Positions 5,739 to 8,793 of a stretch of 8,793 bases of DNA are shown piece by piece. Source of the DNA: Nitrososphaerota archaeon (lineage in GTDB: Archaea > Thermoproteota > Nitrososphaeria > Nitrososphaerales > CADDZS01); the NCBI GenBank assembly GCA_027886785.1, contig JAPCJV010000053.1:1-8793 (forward strand), in the 5' to 3' direction. The notes beneath the pieces were generated by a model. It was given only the letters and a program-made list of their open reading frames with translations. It searched no databases and had not been told where the DNA came from. Position 1 is the stretch's first letter; each line of letters begins with the position of its first letter. A program made the position numbers and the translations under genes.

Positions 5739-6203
5739 CTGTGTTGCAGAATTCGAGAGATCTTTGTTCCGGTTACGGGTACACCGTCAGACGTCAAAGC
5801 ACTCAGGTATTCTTGTGAGCTGGCGCGATCTCTTTCTGCGAGAATAGTTCTCGTTTATTCTGTCCCGATCCAGCAGCTGTCTGAAGGGGTTGAGGAGTAC
5901 TCTCGGATTGAGAATTACAAAGACTTCTTTGCTGATTATGTTCAATCTACAGGTGAAGCTGCACTGGCCAAAGTTTCTCTGAGATTGAAAAAGGAAGGTT
6001 TAGAGTTTCGCAAAATCATTACCTGTTCAAGTCAGAAGGCTGTCTGGGAAGAGCTTCTGAAAGGGTCGACAACTGAACCAGTTGCCGTTGTCCTACGGGT
6101 GGATCCGAAAACCTATGAATTTGGTAATCTGGGATTTTTGAGAAGCCTTGCTGCGAAGCTAATTTTGAAATCCACTATTCCTGTATTCATAATTCCTAGA
6201 TGA
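5739..6203 (+). CDS. Universal-stress-protein (UspA fold) like protein, start unclear
   Basis: The frame ending in TAG at 6201-6203 is open back to 5667 and encodes a complete UspA-like domain of about 150 residues. It begins with the first strand and loop, REIFVPVTGTPSDVKAL, continues YSCELARSLSARIVLVYSV (helix 1, strand 2), and ends SLAAKLILKSTIPVFIIPR, the usual final helix and strand. The USP ATP-binding pattern is degraded: Thr replaces the Asp of VPVDGS, and the GxxG...GS loop near the end reads GNLGFLRSLAAK without the final GS, so ATP binding is doubtful. This frame contains no ATG, GTG or TTG before the domain; the first such codon is the TTG at 5985, half way through. Either a CTG (5739) or ATT (5751) is used, or the gene once began at GTG 5741, now one base out of frame. 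It may therefore be a pseudogene. The coordinate given is the CTG. Confidence 0.6.
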   Translation: MCCRIREIFVPVTGTPSDVKALRYSCELARSLSARIVLVYSVPIQQLSEGVEEYSRIENYKDFFADYVQSTGEAALAKVSLRLKKEGLEFRKIITCSSQKAVWEELLKGSTTEPVAVVLRVDPKTYEFGNLGFLRSLAAKLILKSTIPVFIIPR

Positions 6204-6232
6204 AGCTTTCCGCACCATAGCCCTAAAATCCG

Positions 6233-6261
6233 AGTCTTTGCTGAATACTTACAGAAAGACT
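6233..6261. terminator. Inverted repeat between the convergent USP-like and PP2C genes
   Basis: AGTCTTT (6233-6239) and AAAGACT (6255-6261) are complementary, with an inner CTG/CAG pair shortening the loop to 8 nt. The repeat spans the stop codon of the minus-strand phosphatase gene and lies 30 nt past the plus-strand stop. The position suits a bidirectional terminator, although T-runs are short on both strands. Confidence 0.3.
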
Positions 6262-6977
6262 AGCAGGGCTGTCATATCGTCCGGCTTGATTCTCGCTCGT
6301 AGAGCTTCTTCAACAATCATTTGCGCGCTTCCATGACGTTTCACCAGTTCTGAAACATCTCCGACGCTTCCGTGCTGGGAATATACTCTTTCTCCCAGAA
6401 GGTTGTCGCTCACCCCGTCAGTGCACAAAAGGAGAATATCTCCTGAATGATATTCCGAGCTCATCGTGTGTACTTTCAACTCCAGATCCGATTCCATTCC
6501 GAGGTATTGAATAACCCCAAACATGGACCCTGGACTTTTATCACGTAAGGAATCGTCAACGAAGACCCTCAGATAGGAATCAGAGTCAGAAGCGGCAGAA
6601 AACAGCAAAATCGGAGAATCCCCGGCATTCGCCGTCAACACTTTTCCGCCCATTCCCGTTGAAAAGTCGGGAAAGACCTTGGCAACCGCAATTGTAGTTC
6701 CCATATTTTGATGGTTCAGGGACTTTGCTGTGTGAAGTAGCTGTTCGTGAATTTCTTCGAGGGAGCTCGCCATGGAAAATTCGTTCTGAATTCCACCAGC
6801 TTTGTTTCGCAGAGATGCCATTGCGAGGGAACTGGCTTCCTTTCCTCCCGCATACCCGCCAACCCCATCTGCTACTGCAAAGGTTTGAGTTGACAGATCA
6901 GTCAAGTACGAGTCCTGGTTTTCTGAATGCCCGGGGCCTATACTGTTTGACCCACTGTAAACGTCGAACCGTACCAA
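6249..6977 (-). CDS. PP2C-type (PPM family) serine/threonine protein phosphatase
   Basis: A 242-residue single-domain Mn/Mg-dependent protein phosphatase, the usual length of PrpC/Stp-type enzymes. All core motifs are present in order: SENQDSY (18-24, Asp22), VADGVGGYAGG (35-45, Asp37 and Gly38 of the metal centre), MGTT (92-95), ANAGDSP (116-122), LLCTDGVSDNL (183-193, Asp187 and Asp191), and KPDDMTALLV (231-240). No membrane or sensor domain is attached, so it is cytosolic. The TTG start is preceded by AAGGTAG 12 nt upstream, and a stop codon in frame shortly before it excludes ATG or GTG alternatives further up. It removes phosphate from Ser/Thr proteins; no partner kinase is in the window. 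It lies 98 nt downstream of the radical SAM gene on the same strand but has its own promoter-like element. Confidence 0.93.
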   Translation of the reverse strand: MVRFDVYSGSNSIGPGHSENQDSYLTDLSTQTFAVADGVGGYAGGKEASSLAMASLRNKAGGIQNEFSMASSLEEIHEQLLHTAKSLNHQNMGTTIAVAKVFPDFSTGMGGKVLTANAGDSPILLFSAASDSDSYLRVFVDDSLRDKSPGSMFGVIQYLGMESDLELKVHTMSSEYHSGDILLLCTDGVSDNLLGERVYSQHGSVGDVSELVKRHGSAQMIVEEALRARIKPDDMTALLVFL

Positions 6978-7020
6978 TTCTGAAAAAATCTACCTTGTAA
7001 AGCGAGCAACGTTATCGGTT

Positions 7021-7029
7021 GATAAATTC
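7021..7029 (-). promoter_or_regulatory. TATA-like box for the PP2C phosphatase gene
   Basis: On the minus strand GAATTTATC is centred about 48 nt before the TTG start at 6977. A start site about 26 nt downstream, near 6998, leaves a leader of about 22 nt that includes the AAGGTAG ribosome-site candidate. It suggests the phosphatase can be transcribed independently of the radical SAM gene. Confidence 0.4.
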
Positions 7030-7075
7030 TTCAAGGTTGCTGGGCGACAGTAATCTGCCGACCTCGTAAATCGCA

Positions 7076-8764
7076 CTAATACATTGCAGGTATGGAAGGA
7101 GCTTGGGGAACTTTTCTTTCAAGCCCGTAAGTAGCTGCTTTTTCCAAGTTCAAGCCCTGCCTGCGACAGGTGTTAGCTATCGTGCGCAGCATTGCTCGCC
7201 CTCCGAGACTGATCAAAGTCCCCGCACCCAATAGGGAAAAGATGTTTCGATGTCTCCCATTTCTTCCACCTTGGAATGCATCCCTCGCCGCCACCTTCGC
7301 GAGATGTTTGTACGAAGCGTAATACACCGCCAACTGTGATTCATTGAGCGAGAACATTGAGAAATCTCTGCTCTTCATCAAACCTAAGGAAACGTTCTGC
7401 ATCGGCGTAATCGTAAACTCAAATGGCCTGCCATCCACTTCCGAATTGCTCATTTGGTTGATTAACGCGACCGTGTCCCAGTTGTCCTCGTCAGTCTCGG
7501 ATTCCTGACCCACCTGCACGGTGAAAGCAGGCCTCCAATAATATTTGTTCATGACATAAGTCCCCTTCCACACGATTTCGGGCCAAGTACCGTCGGACCC
7601 AATCTTCAGAGGCAGCGTCTTGTTTGGCATGTGTAATTTTGCAAGCTTGTCGCTGCCGGTTTCCACTCCTACCTGAAGTCCGATCCAATTGTCCGGGCCT
7701 GCCCTCATTACTTCGGATAATTTTCTAACTAATTCAGGGTACGCCATGGGGATGGAAATTCTGCCATGCGTAGGGTTCGTGTGAGTAATCCCGGGAGCTC
7801 CCATTATTGCCCTAAAGAGTTCTAACAGAGCATCTTCATCCGGAACGAAATTTTTGCCGTGCTTGTACGCGAATATTTCGTCGCTGTGCGTCCAGACGTT
7901 ATCCAAACCGCCCTTCTTCACGTTGACCGCGATCTCCTTCAGGACTTTTTCAGGAGGGTAATACCGTAACGGCCTCAAAGTAACCTCGCAAAAATCACAC
8001 CCAATTCCGCAACCGCGCATGACCTCGAGGAATCCCTTGATGGTCGGATTCACTATTTCAGGAATATCTTCAAGCTTGGGAAACTGCTTCGAAAACTGAT
8101 ACCGCGAAATGAACCTGTGATCGTCTACAAAACTCTTGTGATAATTGCTGTCAAACGTCTGAAACCCTCGATAGAATTCGTTGCTCCGAGTGGAATCGTC
8201 CAGAACGTAATCAAAGAGGTCATTGATGATGTCTTCTGACTCTCCTTGAAAGGCGTAGTCAACGTTCAGATTATCCATTTCATGGGGATGGACTGTAAAC
8301 TCCCACACCCCTGGGCCGCCTATGACTAGTTTCGCTTTCTTTCCCTTTCGAATGCGGTTGATCCTGGCGAGGAGTGATTCAAATTCCTTCTTGACATAGG
8401 CGGGGGCCGTGGAACCAAAAAACAAAGTATAAGATAGAGTCAAAGGCGCCAACCCCAGCGGATCCATAGTCGTCACGCCGATGATCTCGGTGTCGTCCTT
8501 GATGAAATTCTCGAAATGATCTTCGTGAGCTACAACCACTTCATCTTCCGAATACTTCTGAAGCAAAGAGGCCTCCAGCTTTCTGAGTGGATAGGTGGCC
8601 AGCGAGGCCCTTCCATTTACATCTGGAAGAGGTTTTCCCTTGAGGTACTTGTAAATGAAATTCGGTAGATTATCCGAGGGAGCACTGGGGAGGAAATCCA
8701 GCAAAGGAAAGTTCTGATAATCGTGCGACAGTGTCTGATCAGAAATTAGAACGTATTTCGCCAT
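7076..8764 (-). CDS. B12-binding-type radical SAM protein, substrate unknown
   Basis: A 562-residue radical SAM enzyme. The [4Fe-4S]-binding CxxxCxxC motif is CGIGCDFC at 252-259 (Cys252, Cys256, Cys259), within EVMRGCGIGCDFC. The N-terminal 240 residues have the shape of a B12-binding-like Rossmann domain: IIGVTTMD (94-101), then KLVIGGPGVWEF (145-156) and YAFQGESEDII (170-180). The classical DxHxxG cobalamin motif is absent, as is usual in this class. After the SAM barrel come LQVGVETGSDKL, the strand typical of the superfamily, and a basic C-terminal tail with a hydrophobic helix (NIFSLLGAGTLISLGG). It resembles archaeal B12/radical SAM families such as the Ta0216 type, but I cannot confirm that. 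The ATG start is 29 nt from the window edge, so its promoter is out of view. Reaction and substrate are unknown; its neighbours give no clue. Confidence 0.85.
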   Translation of the reverse strand: MAKYVLISDQTLSHDYQNFPLLDFLPSAPSDNLPNFIYKYLKGKPLPDVNGRASLATYPLRKLEASLLQKYSEDEVVVAHEDHFENFIKDDTEIIGVTTMDPLGLAPLTLSYTLFFGSTAPAYVKKEFESLLARINRIRKGKKAKLVIGGPGVWEFTVHPHEMDNLNVDYAFQGESEDIINDLFDYVLDDSTRSNEFYRGFQTFDSNYHKSFVDDHRFISRYQFSKQFPKLEDIPEIVNPTIKGFLEVMRGCGIGCDFCEVTLRPLRYYPPEKVLKEIAVNVKKGGLDNVWTHSDEIFAYKHGKNFVPDEDALLELFRAIMGAPGITHTNPTHGRISIPMAYPELVRKLSEVMRAGPDNWIGLQVGVETGSDKLAKLHMPNKTLPLKIGSDGTWPEIVWKGTYVMNKYYWRPAFTVQVGQESETDEDNWDTVALINQMSNSEVDGRPFEFTITPMQNVSLGLMKSRDFSMFSLNESQLAVYYASYKHLAKVAARDAFQGGRNGRHRNIFSLLGAGTLISLGGRAMLRTIANTCRRQGLNLEKAATYGLERKVPQAPSIPAMY

Positions 8765-8793
8765 TTCAAAAATTCAACATTAACCTTTTCGCA

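Noticed and set aside
6725..7000. Plus-strand frame of 91 codons opposite the PP2C gene
   Set aside because: The PP2C motifs on the minus strand explain this region. The plus-strand frame shows no family features.
7045..7060. Short imperfect hairpin downstream of the radical SAM stop
   Set aside because: The stem is only about 5 bp with a mismatch and has no T-run, so it is too weak to call a terminator.

Overview
The window looks archaeal, most likely from the Nitrososphaerota (Thaumarchaeota). The evidence is indirect. There are many GTG and TTG starts, short TATA-like promoters close to start codons with some apparently leaderless genes, heavy use of AGA/AGG for arginine, and a gene set (SixA-like phosphatase, Ppx/GppA, divergent thymidylate-kinase-like P-loop proteins, CHAD, USP-like protein, archaeal-type B12/radical SAM protein) that fits this phylum. 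Taxonomy is inference; no rRNA or other marker gene is present.

Layout. Positions 1-51 hold the first 17 codons of a minus-strand gene that leaves the window. A promoter region with nested inverted repeats follows. A plus-strand operon runs from 328 to 3859: a SixA-type histidine phosphatase, a full-length Ppx/GppA family phosphatase, and two tandem paralogous kinases of the thymidylate kinase fold. These genes are tightly packed, with a 40-nt gap, a 38-nt overlap and a 5-nt gap. A small minus-strand ORF (3846-4016) converges on the operon's end. A CHAD-domain gene (4217-5059) follows and ends in a perfect 11-bp hairpin. Positions 5060-6203 look partly decayed: a PIN-like gene broken by a -1 frame change, then a universal-stress-protein-like gene whose conserved frame has no ATG, GTG or TTG start. 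On the minus strand lie a PP2C-type phosphatase (6249-6977) and a large B12-binding-type radical SAM enzyme (7076-8764).

How the genes may work together. Ppx/GppA enzymes hydrolyse polyphosphate or (p)ppGpp, CHAD domains bind polyphosphate, and SixA phosphatases are frequent neighbours of CHAD genes. The block 328-5059 therefore reads as a polyphosphate-centred module. Its most unusual part is the kinase pair. Both have lost hallmark dTMP-binding motifs. The first keeps a perfect Walker A (GIDGSGKST), while the second has the Walker A lysine replaced by arginine (GPDGSGRST). This suggests an active/regulatory pair acting on something other than, or as well as, dTMP. No polyphosphate kinase (PPK1/PPK2) is visible in the window.
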